Source: an uncultured Clostridia bacterium (GTDB lineage Bacteria; Bacillota; Clostridia; Oscillospirales; Acutalibacteraceae). Taken from it: a DNA stretch of 7,142 bases. The position numbers and the translations under genes were made by a program. Shown one piece after another: positions 1 through 5,516 of this stretch. The notes under the pieces were generated by a model that was not told the origin of the DNA, ran no database searches, and saw only the letters and a program-made list of their open reading frames with translations. Every line of letters starts with the position of its first letter. Within the stretch, counting starts at the first letter, position 1. The stretch lies in the NCBI GenBank assembly GCA_946405565.1, contig CAMJHU010000093.1:1-7142 (forward strand). The letters run 5' to 3'.

Positions 1-483
1 GCACTCAGACAAATTGTAAAAGAGGGAGACCGCGTTCTGCGCAAGCAATGCCGTCCCGTCACGTCCTTCGATCAGAAGCTGTGGACGCTGCTGGACGATA
101 TGAACGAAACGCTCGACCAGGCGCAGGGGCTGGGACTGGCAGCGCCGCAGGTGGGCATTTTAAGAAGAGTGGTTGTCATTCATATGAATGACGAGGTGCT
201 GGAGATGGTCAACCCCGAAATCATCGAGCGCCGCGGGGAACAGGAGTGCATGGAGGGCTGTCTGTCCATTCCGGGCGAATGGGGCATCCTCAACCGCCCC
301 GAATTTGTGAAGGTACGCTACTACGACCGTCACGGCGATTGTTATGAAGTGGAGGGCGACGGACTGTTCGCGTCCTGCGCCAGCCACGAGACCGATCATC
401 TCGACGGTATTCTCTATACAGACAAAGTCATTCGCATGGTGGATCCCTCCGAACTGGAAGAGGCACAGCAACCCGAAGAATGA
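1..483 (+). CDS. def: Peptide deformylase (5' partial)
   Basis: Removes the formyl group from the N-terminal formyl-Met of nascent proteins at the ribosome exit, using a metal ion (Fe2+ in most family members). The frame is open from base 1 and its first codons read ALRQIVKEGD, the usual sequence right after the start Met, so probably only the ATG lies outside the window. All three family motifs are present, numbering window residues from the first Ala codon: GLGLAAPQ (43-50), EGCLS (85-89) with metal ligand Cys87, and HETDH (129-133) with ligands His129 and His133 and catalytic Glu130. The 160 visible residues match the normal length of bacterial deformylases. The C-terminus is short and acidic (ELEEAQQPEE). 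An internal ATG at 100 is not the start, because it would remove the conserved N-terminal strand. fmt follows after 25 bp, so the two enzymes of the formyl cycle are co-transcribed. Identity is secure; only the start is missing. Confidence 0.96.
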   Translation, partial: ALRQIVKEGDRVLRKQCRPVTSFDQKLWTLLDDMNETLDQAQGLGLAAPQVGILRRVVVIHMNDEVLEMVNPEIIERRGEQECMEGCLSIPGEWGILNRPEFVKVRYYDRHGDCYEVEGDGLFASCASHETDHLDGILYTDKVIRMVDPSELEEAQQPEE

Positions 484-492
484 CCGCAAGAG

Positions 493-501
493 AGAAAGGT
501 G
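493..501 (+). promoter_or_regulatory. Ribosome binding site of fmt
   Basis: AGAAAGGTG ends 7 bases before the ATG at 509, which is normal Shine-Dalgarno spacing. It supports this ATG as the fmt start. It lies in the 25-bp def-fmt gap, which holds no room for a separate promoter and terminator. Confidence 0.75.
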
Positions 502-508
502 AACGCCA

Positions 509-1438
509 ATGAAGCTGATTTTTATGGGAACGCCCGACTTCGCGGTGCCGGCGATTGACGCGTTGATCGCGGCAGGGCATGACATCGCGGCGGTATTTTC
601 CCAGCCGGATAAGCCCAAGGGGCGCGGCTATACCCTCACGCCGCCGCCGGTCAAGGTCAGGGCGCTCGCGCACGGCATTCCCGTCTGGCAGCCCGCAAGC
701 ATGAGAGACGGCGAGGCGCTGAAAATATTTGAGGAAATACAACCTGATGTCGCGGTGGTCATCGCCTACGGACGGATTCTGCCCAAGGAGATTCTCGACA
801 CGCCGAAATACGGCTGCATCAATGTTCACGCGTCGCTGCTGCCCAGATACCGGGGCGCCGCGCCGATTCAGTGGAGCGTCATCGACGGCGAAGCGGTGAC
901 AGGCGTCACCACGCAGCAGATGGACGTGGGACTGGATACCGGCGATATTCTGATGACAAGCGAAACGCCGATCGGTCCCGACGAGACGGCGGGAGAACTG
1001 CATGACCGCCTCTCGGAAATGAGCGCCAAGCTCATTGTCGATACGCTGGCGGCGCTCGAAAAAGGGGAACTGCACCCCCAAAAGCAGGACGACGCGCAGA
1101 GCTGTTACGCCAGAATGCTGACCAAGGAACTGTGCGCCGTGGATTGGCGCGAAGACGCGCAGACGGTTCACAACCGTATCCGGGGGCTGTCGCCGTGGCC
1201 GGTCGCGGTGGCGGTGCTGGAGGGCAAAAAGCTCAAGCTCCACCGGTCGGCACTGTCGCATCTGTCGGATGACAACGCGCAGTGCGGCGAGGTCATCTGT
1301 CTCGACCCCTTCACGGTGCAGTGCGGCAATCATACCGCCATCGAGCTGCTGGAAATTCAGGCGGAAGGCAGGAAGCGCATGAAGACGCAGGATTATCTGA
1401 GAGGTCACAAAATTGAATTGGGAACGGTTCTGCAATAA
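509..1438 (+). CDS. fmt: Methionyl-tRNA formyltransferase
   Basis: Transfers a formyl group from 10-formyl-tetrahydrofolate to Met-tRNAfMet, making the initiator tRNA for bacterial translation; cytoplasmic. The 309 residues are close to the usual length of about 310-315. The N-terminal Rossmann-like formyltransferase domain (about 1-200) opens with MKLIFMGTPDFAVPAI and carries the SQPDKPKGRG loop (31-40). The catalytic triad of the family is present: Asn105 and His107 in INVHASLLPRYRG, and Asp143 in GLDTGDIL. The C-terminal tRNA-binding domain (about 205-309) includes VDWREDA and a RIRGLSPWP element. The ATG at 509 is supported by the AGAAAGGTG ribosome binding site. It sits directly downstream of def, as in very many bacteria, so formylation and deformylation capacity are expressed together. 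A long open frame on the opposite strand (428-1465) is only a shadow of this gene. Confidence 0.97.
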   Translation: MKLIFMGTPDFAVPAIDALIAAGHDIAAVFSQPDKPKGRGYTLTPPPVKVRALAHGIPVWQPASMRDGEALKIFEEIQPDVAVVIAYGRILPKEILDTPKYGCINVHASLLPRYRGAAPIQWSVIDGEAVTGVTTQQMDVGLDTGDILMTSETPIGPDETAGELHDRLSEMSAKLIVDTLAALEKGELHPQKQDDAQSCYARMLTKELCAVDWREDAQTVHNRIRGLSPWPVAVAVLEGKKLKLHRSALSHLSDDNAQCGEVICLDPFTVQCGNHTAIELLEIQAEGRKRMKTQDYLRGHKIELGTVLQ

Positions 1439-1454
1439 CAGCAGATCAATCATA

Positions 1455-1476
1455 ATTTCTTTCATATTTCTTTCAT
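1455..1476 (+). repeat. Perfect 11-bp tandem direct repeat before the metallopeptidase gene
   Basis: ATTTCTTTCAT occurs twice, back to back, at 1455-1465 and 1466-1476, with no mismatch, in the 57-bp gap between fmt and the metallopeptidase gene. The stretch is pyrimidine-rich and far more AT-rich than the flanking genes. The second copy ends one base before the ribosome binding site. CTTTC at 1470-1474 can pair with GAAAG at 1478-1482, so a small hairpin could partly mask the Shine-Dalgarno. Whether this is a regulatory element, a U-rich translation enhancer or a chance slippage duplication cannot be decided from the sequence. Confidence 0.7.
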
Positions 1477-1486
1477 AGAAAGGATG
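1477..1486 (+). promoter_or_regulatory. Ribosome binding site of the metallopeptidase gene
   Basis: AGAAAGGATG lies 9 bases before the ATG at 1496. It is a good Shine-Dalgarno and is the main reason for choosing 1496 over the in-frame ATG at 1586, which starts closer to where most family members begin but has only a poor purine stretch ahead of it. Confidence 0.65.
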
Positions 1487-1495
1487 ACGTAAAAC

Positions 1496-2278
1496 ATGTT
1501 ACAGGCATTGACACTGTTCGCACAGGGGATGTACACCGATCAGTCGGGCGCCATCGGCTCGGGCTATTCGGGTATGGGAATCGGCATGGATTATTATTAC
1601 ATCCTGCTGGTCATTCCCGCGATGCTCATCGCTCTCTTTGCGCAGGCAAAGGTCAAATCGGCTTACAAAAAGTACGCGCAGGTGGGCAATTCCCGCAACC
1701 TGACCGGTGCGCAGGCGGCGAGAATGATTCTCGACAGCCACGGTCTGACCTATGTTCCCATCAACGTGGTGCAGGGAGAACTCACCGACCACTTCAACCC
1801 GACCGACAACACCGTGAATCTGTCGCCTGACGTGTACAACGGCACATCGGTGGCTTCCATCGGCATTGCCTCGCATGAGGTGGGTCACGCGATTCAGCAC
1901 GCGGAGGGCTATTTCCCCAACAAGCTCCGCGCCGCGATTATTCCGGTGACGAATTTCGGCTCGCAGGTTTCCATGATTCTCATTTTAATCGGTCTGGTCA
2001 TGAGCAGCTTCGTCTGGCTGGCGTGGCTGGGCGTGATTCTCTATTCGACCGCGACCCTGTTCCAGTTGGTGACGCTGCCGGTCGAATTCAACGCCAGCAA
2101 CCGCGCGCTCAAGCACATCAAGGAGCTTGGCATCGCCGGTGACGACGACTACAAGGGCGTCAAGAAGGTGCTGTCCGCGGCAGCCATGACCTATGTGGCG
2201 GCGCTCATCACGTCTCTCGCCAGCTTTCTGCGTTTGCTGCTCATCGTGCGCGGGAGCGACAGCCGCAGCAGAAGATAA
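1496..2278 (+). CDS. Membrane zinc metallopeptidase, YugP family
   Basis: Predicted integral-membrane zinc-dependent protease; substrates are not known for most of this family (Bacillus YugP type), so no role is assigned. The zinc motif is SHEVGHAIQH, with His127, Glu128 and His131. Upstream lies the family signature LTDHFNPTDNTVNLSPDVY (97-115). LPVEF (194-198) supplies a plausible third ligand, Glu197. Membrane segments are visible near 33-50, 148-168 and 172-190, with a hydrophobic C-terminal stretch near 231-251 followed by a basic Ser/Arg tail. At 260 residues it is longer than the usual 225-235. The excess is an N-terminal Gly/Ser-rich stretch (residues 1-30) before MDYYYILLVIPAML; if translation began at 1586 the protein would have the usual size. 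It sits between fmt and rsmB, where B. subtilis has no such gene. rsmB begins 4 bases after its stop, which suggests translational coupling. Confidence 0.88.
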   Translation: MLQALTLFAQGMYTDQSGAIGSGYSGMGIGMDYYYILLVIPAMLIALFAQAKVKSAYKKYAQVGNSRNLTGAQAARMILDSHGLTYVPINVVQGELTDHFNPTDNTVNLSPDVYNGTSVASIGIASHEVGHAIQHAEGYFPNKLRAAIIPVTNFGSQVSMILILIGLVMSSFVWLAWLGVILYSTATLFQLVTLPVEFNASNRALKHIKELGIAGDDDYKGVKKVLSAAAMTYVAALITSLASFLRLLLIVRGSDSRSRR

Positions 2279-2282
2279 CGCG

Positions 2283-3677
2283 ATGGCACACAACGCAAAT
2301 CGCCCGGACCCTATCAGCCGTCCGAACCATACTGCCCCCGCCAATCCCCGCATGACCGCCTATCGGGTGCTGATGCAGGTGGATGGCGAGGGCGGCTATT
2401 CTAATATTGCCCTGAACGCGGCGCTCAGCGGAACAAGCCTGACGCCGCGCGACAAGGCGTTTGTCACACGGCTTGTGTACGGGGTGCTGGAGCATGAGGA
2501 ATACCTCGACCATGTGATAGGCAGCTATGTCAGAAACGGCGGCGGGGGAAAAATCGAGCCCGCCGTGCGCTGTCTGCTGCGCATGGCTGTGTATCAGATG
2601 GCCTTTCTTGACACGCCCGACGCGGCGGCGGTCAATGAGAGTGTCAATCTTGCCAAAAAGCTGAAGCTGTTCCGCGCGACCGGTTTTATCAATGGACTGC
2701 TGCGGCATTATATCCGCGACGGGAAGCAGGTAAAACTGCCCGACCCGCACAGGCAGCCCGACCGTTACCGGAGTGTAACCTATTCGTGTCCGCTGTGGCT
2801 GGTGAAGTTGTGGCGGGAGGCTTACGGAGACGCGCTCTGTGAGGGAATCCTGTCGCGTCTGACCGAACGTCCGCCGCTCTTCGCGCGGGTTAATACCACC
2901 CGTGTTTCCACCGAAACATTACAGCGCGCATTGGCGGAATGCGGCGTGAATACGGAACCGTCGGCGGTTCTGCCCGACTGTCTGCTGCTTTCCCACACCG
3001 GCGCGATTCAGGAGACGCCCCCGTATCTCAGGGGAGAATTCCATGTGCAGGACGGTTCCTCCCAGCTTTGCTGTCTGCTGGCAGCCCCTTCGCCCGGCGA
3101 TACGGTGTACGACGTATGCGCCGCGCCCGGCGGCAAGAGTTTTACGATAGCCGAACGCATGGGCAATGTGGGAAAGGTGATCTCCTGCGACATTCACCCC
3201 CACCGCGTCGCGCTGATCGCGGAAGGAGCGGAACGGCTGGGGCTGGATTGCATCCAGCCCACCGTGCGGGACGCGCTGTCAGACGACGGGGACGCGGGCT
3301 GTGCCGATCTGGTGCTGTGCGACGTACCCTGTTCGGGGCTGGGCATTATCCGCCGCAAGCCGGATATCAAACGCAAGCCTTGGAGTGAAATCGAAGAACT
3401 GCCCGCGCTGCAATACGACATTCTCACCCACGCGGCGCGTCTGGTAAAGCCGGGCGGACGGCTGGTGTATTCCACCTGTACGCTCCGTCCCGCCGAAAAC
3501 GGCGACGTGGTGGAACGGTTCCTTGCAAACCACCCGGATTTTGAACCCTGCGCCATGACGCTGCCTTCCGGCTGGAAACGGCTGATACAGGAGCCGGCGC
3601 ATATGCTCACGGTGTTCCCGCAGACGGCGGATACCGACGGCTTTTTTATTGCGACAGTCAGGAGGAGAACAAACTGA
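2283..3677 (+). CDS. rsmB: 16S rRNA (cytosine-967-C5)-methyltransferase RsmB
   Basis: SAM-dependent enzyme that methylates C5 of 16S rRNA C967 (E. coli numbering) during small-subunit assembly. From the ATG at 2283 it has 464 residues, slightly above the family norm of about 430-450. An N-terminal NusB-like RNA-binding domain spans about 24-160 (NPRMTAYRVLMQVDGEGGYS onward). The catalytic Rossmann domain follows. SAM motif I is CAAPGGKS (279-286), with the ribose-binding Asp303 in CDIHPHR. Motif IV DVPCSGLG contains Cys350, and motif VI YSTCTLRPAEN contains the nucleophile Cys399; both catalytic cysteines are therefore intact. The first 20 or so residues are Pro/Asn-rich and look non-conserved. 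The start at 2283 lies 4 bases after the peptidase stop with only a weak AGAAG (2270-2274), so initiation may rely on coupling. ATG 2352 is a possible alternative. The open frame extends back to 2193, but that part overlaps the peptidase gene and looks non-homologous. Confidence 0.95.
   Translation: MAHNANRPDPISRPNHTAPANPRMTAYRVLMQVDGEGGYSNIALNAALSGTSLTPRDKAFVTRLVYGVLEHEEYLDHVIGSYVRNGGGGKIEPAVRCLLRMAVYQMAFLDTPDAAAVNESVNLAKKLKLFRATGFINGLLRHYIRDGKQVKLPDPHRQPDRYRSVTYSCPLWLVKLWREAYGDALCEGILSRLTERPPLFARVNTTRVSTETLQRALAECGVNTEPSAVLPDCLLLSHTGAIQETPPYLRGEFHVQDGSSQLCCLLAAPSPGDTVYDVCAAPGGKSFTIAERMGNVGKVISCDIHPHRVALIAEGAERLGLDCIQPTVRDALSDDGDAGCADLVLCDVPCSGLGIIRRKPDIKRKPWSEIEELPALQYDILTHAARLVKPGGRLVYSTCTLRPAENGDVVERFLANHPDFEPCAMTLPSGWKRLIQEPAHMLTVFPQTADTDGFFIATVRRRTN
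3661..3667 (+). promoter_or_regulatory. Strong Shine-Dalgarno that points to a non-ATG start of rlmN
   Basis: GGAGGAG inside the last codons of rsmB is among the strongest ribosome binding sites in the window. The nearest in-frame ATG of rlmN (3713) is 45 bases downstream, too far to use it. At proper distance lie only CTG (3674, 6 bases after the motif) and ATT (3677) in the rlmN frame. CTG overlaps the rsmB stop as CTGA, the same geometry as the common ATGA overlap. The site therefore suggests initiation at a rare codon. Confidence 0.6.
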
Positions 3678-3712
3678 TTTCGGAATCCACAGACAGAATC
3701 GACATCCGGAGC
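3674..3712 (+). other. Probable in-frame N-terminal extension of rlmN (CTG or ATT start)
   Basis: The rlmN frame stays open through these 13 codons, reading (L/M)ISESTDRIDIRS before the ATG at 3713. The segment IDIRSMTKPEL resembles the start of RlmN proteins, where a short basic or hydrophobic stretch such as INLLDLNRQQM (E. coli) precedes the first helix; homology thus appears to begin upstream of the ATG. There is no ATG, GTG or TTG codon in this stretch in frame. With CTG the protein would have 358 residues, within the normal RlmN range. This is an inference from Shine-Dalgarno placement and family alignment from memory. Confidence 0.5.
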
Positions 3713-4750
3713 ATGACCAAGCCGGAACTGACCGAGCGCTTTCTGGCGGAGGGACTGCCCCGGTTCCGTGCCGATCAGGTGTATCAATGGCTTCATGCCA
3801 AGGGCGCGGAATCCTTTGACGAAATGACCAATCTTTCCAAATCACTGCGGGAAGCTCTGTTACAAAAATATTACATCTTCGGCGTAACCATTGAAAAAAA
3901 GCTGGTTTCGGCGTATGATGATACCGTTAAATATCTGTTCCGCCTCCACGACGGAGAGTATATCGAGAGCGTGCTGATGCACTATCATCACGGCTGGACC
4001 ATCTGCATTTCCACGCAGGCAGGCTGCCGTATGGGGTGTGCGTTCTGTGCCACCGGCATGGGCGGACTGGCGCGCAATCTCCGTCCGTCGGAAATGCTTT
4101 CGCAGATCACCACCGCCCAGCGGGACAACGGCATCCGCATTTCCAACATCGTGCTGATGGGCATGGGCGAACCGCTGGACAATTACGACAACGTAATGCG
4201 GTTTCTCGAACTGGTGTCGGATGTGGATGGCGTGGGAATCGGTATGCGGCACATATCGCTGTCTACCTGCGGCATTGTCAGCCGCATTTACGAGCTGATT
4301 GAACGGCGGCCGCAGTTTACGCTGTCGGTGTCGCTCCATGCGCCCAATGACGCGCTGCGGAGTGAAATGATGCCCATCAACCGCCGCTGGGGCGTGGATG
4401 AACTGCTGGAAGCCTGCCGCGCCTATGCCGAGGCAACCCACCGCCGGATTTCCTTTGAATATTCCCTCATTAAGAATAAAAACGATACCGACGAATGCGC
4501 ACGCGAACTGGCGGGAAAATTAAAGGGAATGCTGTGTCATGTCAACCTCATTCCGGTCAACACGGTGAAGGGCAACGGCTTTGAGCGTTCATCGCCGGGA
4601 CAGATTCAGCGATTTATCAAGATATTGGAGGACAGCGGCATTACCGCCACTGTCAGAAGAACGTTGGGCGCGGATATCAACGCGTCGTGCGGTCAGCTCC
4701 GCCGCAAGCAGAAGGAGGGATCCGATGGAACTGTTCAGCAGGACGGATAA
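3713..4750 (+). CDS. rlmN: Dual-specificity 23S rRNA (A2503-C2) / tRNA (A37-C2) methyltransferase RlmN
   Basis: Radical-SAM enzyme that methylates C2 of adenosine 2503 in the peptidyl transferase centre of 23S rRNA and, in studied members, A37 of some tRNAs. Coordinates give the shortest safe form, starting at the first ATG (345 residues); translation more likely starts upstream near 3674. The N-terminal RNA-binding helical region is followed by FRADQVYQWLH (18-28) and FDEMTNLSKSLR (35-46). The radical-SAM [4Fe-4S] motif is CRMGCAFC, with Cys105, Cys109 and Cys112. GMGEPLDNYDNV (149-160) is the SAM-binding GEP region. The two catalytic cysteines are present: Cys98 in TICIS, seven residues before the cluster, and Cys326 in NASCGQLR, which carries the transferred methyl. 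The ATG at 3713 has only GGAG one base ahead, too close to serve as a binding site. The 3' end overlaps prpC by 26 bp. This is RlmN rather than Cfr, judging from housekeeping context and motif spelling. Confidence 0.95.
   Translation: MTKPELTERFLAEGLPRFRADQVYQWLHAKGAESFDEMTNLSKSLREALLQKYYIFGVTIEKKLVSAYDDTVKYLFRLHDGEYIESVLMHYHHGWTICISTQAGCRMGCAFCATGMGGLARNLRPSEMLSQITTAQRDNGIRISNIVLMGMGEPLDNYDNVMRFLELVSDVDGVGIGMRHISLSTCGIVSRIYELIERRPQFTLSVSLHAPNDALRSEMMPINRRWGVDELLEACRAYAEATHRRISFEYSLIKNKNDTDECARELAGKLKGMLCHVNLIPVNTVKGNGFERSSPGQIQRFIKILEDSGITATVRRTLGADINASCGQLRRKQKEGSDGTVQQDG
4712..4719 (+). promoter_or_regulatory. Ribosome binding site of prpC
   Basis: AAGGAGGG lies 5 bases before the ATG at 4725 and is inside the 3' end of rlmN. 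It fixes the phosphatase start at 4725 and rules out the 48-codon upstream extension of the open frame, which runs entirely inside rlmN. Confidence 0.85.
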
Positions 4751-5453
4751 GGGATTGGTCAGAAGCGCCAATCAGGACGCGGAAATGCACGGTATGTTTG
4801 AGGACGGCAACGCGTGGGCGATTGTCTGTGACGGCATGGGCGGCGCCAACGGCGGCAACGTCGCGAGCAACACCGCCGTGGAGGAAATAGCCGATCAGCT
4901 GCGCAAGAATTATCTCAGCGGCATGACCGGCAGCGAAATCCGCGACATGGTGGGACGCTCCATCGCGTCCGCCAACATAAAAGTTTACATTGAGGCGCAG
5001 GAAGATTTGTCGCTGCGCGGCATGGGTACGACCGTGGTGGTGGTGGTGGTATGCGGACATACCGCCTATATCGCCCACGCGGGCGACAGCCGCGCCTATC
5101 TGGTGACGGGAGAACGGATCATGCAGCTCACCACCGATCATTCGGTGGTGCAGGTCATGGTGAACCGCGGCGAACTCACGCAGGCGGAAGCCCGCCGTCA
5201 TCCCCGCAGGAACCTCATTACCCGCGCGCTGGGGGTCAAACCCAAACTCGATATTGACTATTGCGAATGCCCGTTCAACAAGGGCGATATTCTTTTGATA
5301 TGCAGTGACGGTTTATCCAATTATGCCGATGAAGATCAGATGCGCCGCATACTCAGCGGCAACGACGGCGATCAGGCTGTCAACAAGCTGATTGACACCG
5401 CCAATTACAGCGGCGGCGTGGATAACATCACCGCGGTGGCGATTTACTGCTGA
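4725..5453 (+). CDS. prpC: PP2C-family Ser/Thr protein phosphatase (PrpC/Stp)
   Basis: Cytoplasmic metal-dependent phosphatase that removes phosphate from Ser/Thr residues, classically counteracting the PASTA kinase encoded next to it. The 242 residues match bacterial one-domain PP2C enzymes (about 240-255). Motifs run in the family order: RSANQD (13-18) with Asp18, VCDGMGG (34-40) with metal ligand Asp36, GTTVVV (101-106), AHAGDSRAYL (117-126), LTTDHS (135-140), CSDGLS (193-198) with Asp195, and GGVDNIT (230-236) with Asp233. The metal-binding aspartates are all there, so it should be active. No signal peptide, membrane segment or extra domain is seen. A run of five GTG codons plus GTA (5034-5051) codes six valines in the core strand. 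The start overlaps rlmN by 26 bp. The kinase gene follows 63 bp after the stop, the standard pairing in Firmicutes. Confidence 0.96.
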   Translation: MELFSRTDKGLVRSANQDAEMHGMFEDGNAWAIVCDGMGGANGGNVASNTAVEEIADQLRKNYLSGMTGSEIRDMVGRSIASANIKVYIEAQEDLSLRGMGTTVVVVVVCGHTAYIAHAGDSRAYLVTGERIMQLTTDHSVVQVMVNRGELTQAEARRHPRRNLITRALGVKPKLDIDYCECPFNKGDILLICSDGLSNYADEDQMRRILSGNDGDQAVNKLIDTANYSGGVDNITAVAIYC

Positions 5454-5500
5454 CGAATTTTTCGACAGCCGCCCGGACGGGTTCCTCTGACGGCGGCAGT
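5450..5500 (+). other. Potential hairpins in the prpC-prkC gap
   Basis: Two inverted repeats overlap in this stretch. The first pairs CTG.CGAA (5450-5457) with TTCG.CAG (5461-5468) around a TTT loop, with one A-A mismatch. The second pairs GCCGCC (5468-5473) with GGCGGC (5492-5497) across an 18-base loop. It can extend by two pairs (5465-5466 with 5499-5500) past one mismatch. They share bases 5465-5468, so they could form alternatively. The second ends just before the AAGGAG (5501-5506) of prkC. No U-run follows, so it is not a standard intrinsic terminator. Function is unknown; it may tune kinase translation or be chance in GC-rich DNA. Confidence 0.35.
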
Positions 5501-5506
5501 AAGGAG
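5501..5506 (+). promoter_or_regulatory. Ribosome binding site of prkC
   Basis: AAGGAG stands 10 bases before the ATG at 5517. This is slightly long but acceptable spacing, and no other in-frame start fits better, since the protein then begins with MERYIGRVLDGRYEI, the usual start of this kinase family. Confidence 0.75.
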
Positions 5507-5516
5507 TTGTGATAAT

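Noticed and set aside
428..1465. 345-codon open frame on the - strand opposite fmt
   Set aside because: It lies fully antisense to fmt, which has all its family motifs. The translated product has no recognisable domain and is rich in Arg and His, typical of shadow frames in G/C-third-position genes.
1508..1535. TTGACA hexamer early in the metallopeptidase gene
   Set aside because: No -10-like box at 16-18 bases downstream, and it lies inside the coding sequence.
2193..2282. Upstream extension of rsmB to an ATG at 2193
   Set aside because: It would overlap the metallopeptidase gene by 86 bp, code a Cys/Ser/Ala-rich stretch unlike RsmB, and make the protein 494 residues, longer than the family norm.
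3194..4441. Several long - strand open frames opposite rsmB and rlmN (3194-3796, 3279-3845, 3860-4441)
   Set aside because: They overlap each other or well-supported sense genes, have low-complexity composition and no motifs or binding sites.
4581..4724. Upstream extension of the phosphatase frame
   Set aside because: These 48 codons lie entirely inside rlmN, look unlike any PP2C N-terminus, and a strong AAGGAGGG fixes the start at 4725.
4677..5201. - strand frame with a run of five His residues opposite the phosphatase gene
   Set aside because: The His run is only the antisense reading of the GTG valine repeat in prpC; no protein family resemblance.
5472..5481. CCCG-GA-CGGG as an intrinsic terminator stem
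   Set aside because: The loop of two bases is too small and no T-run follows.
5487..5516. Promoter-like pair CTGACG and GATAAT (with TG one base before it) ahead of the kinase gene
   Set aside because: The -10-like box touches the ATG at 5517, so a transcript would start inside the coding region; the -35 match is poor.
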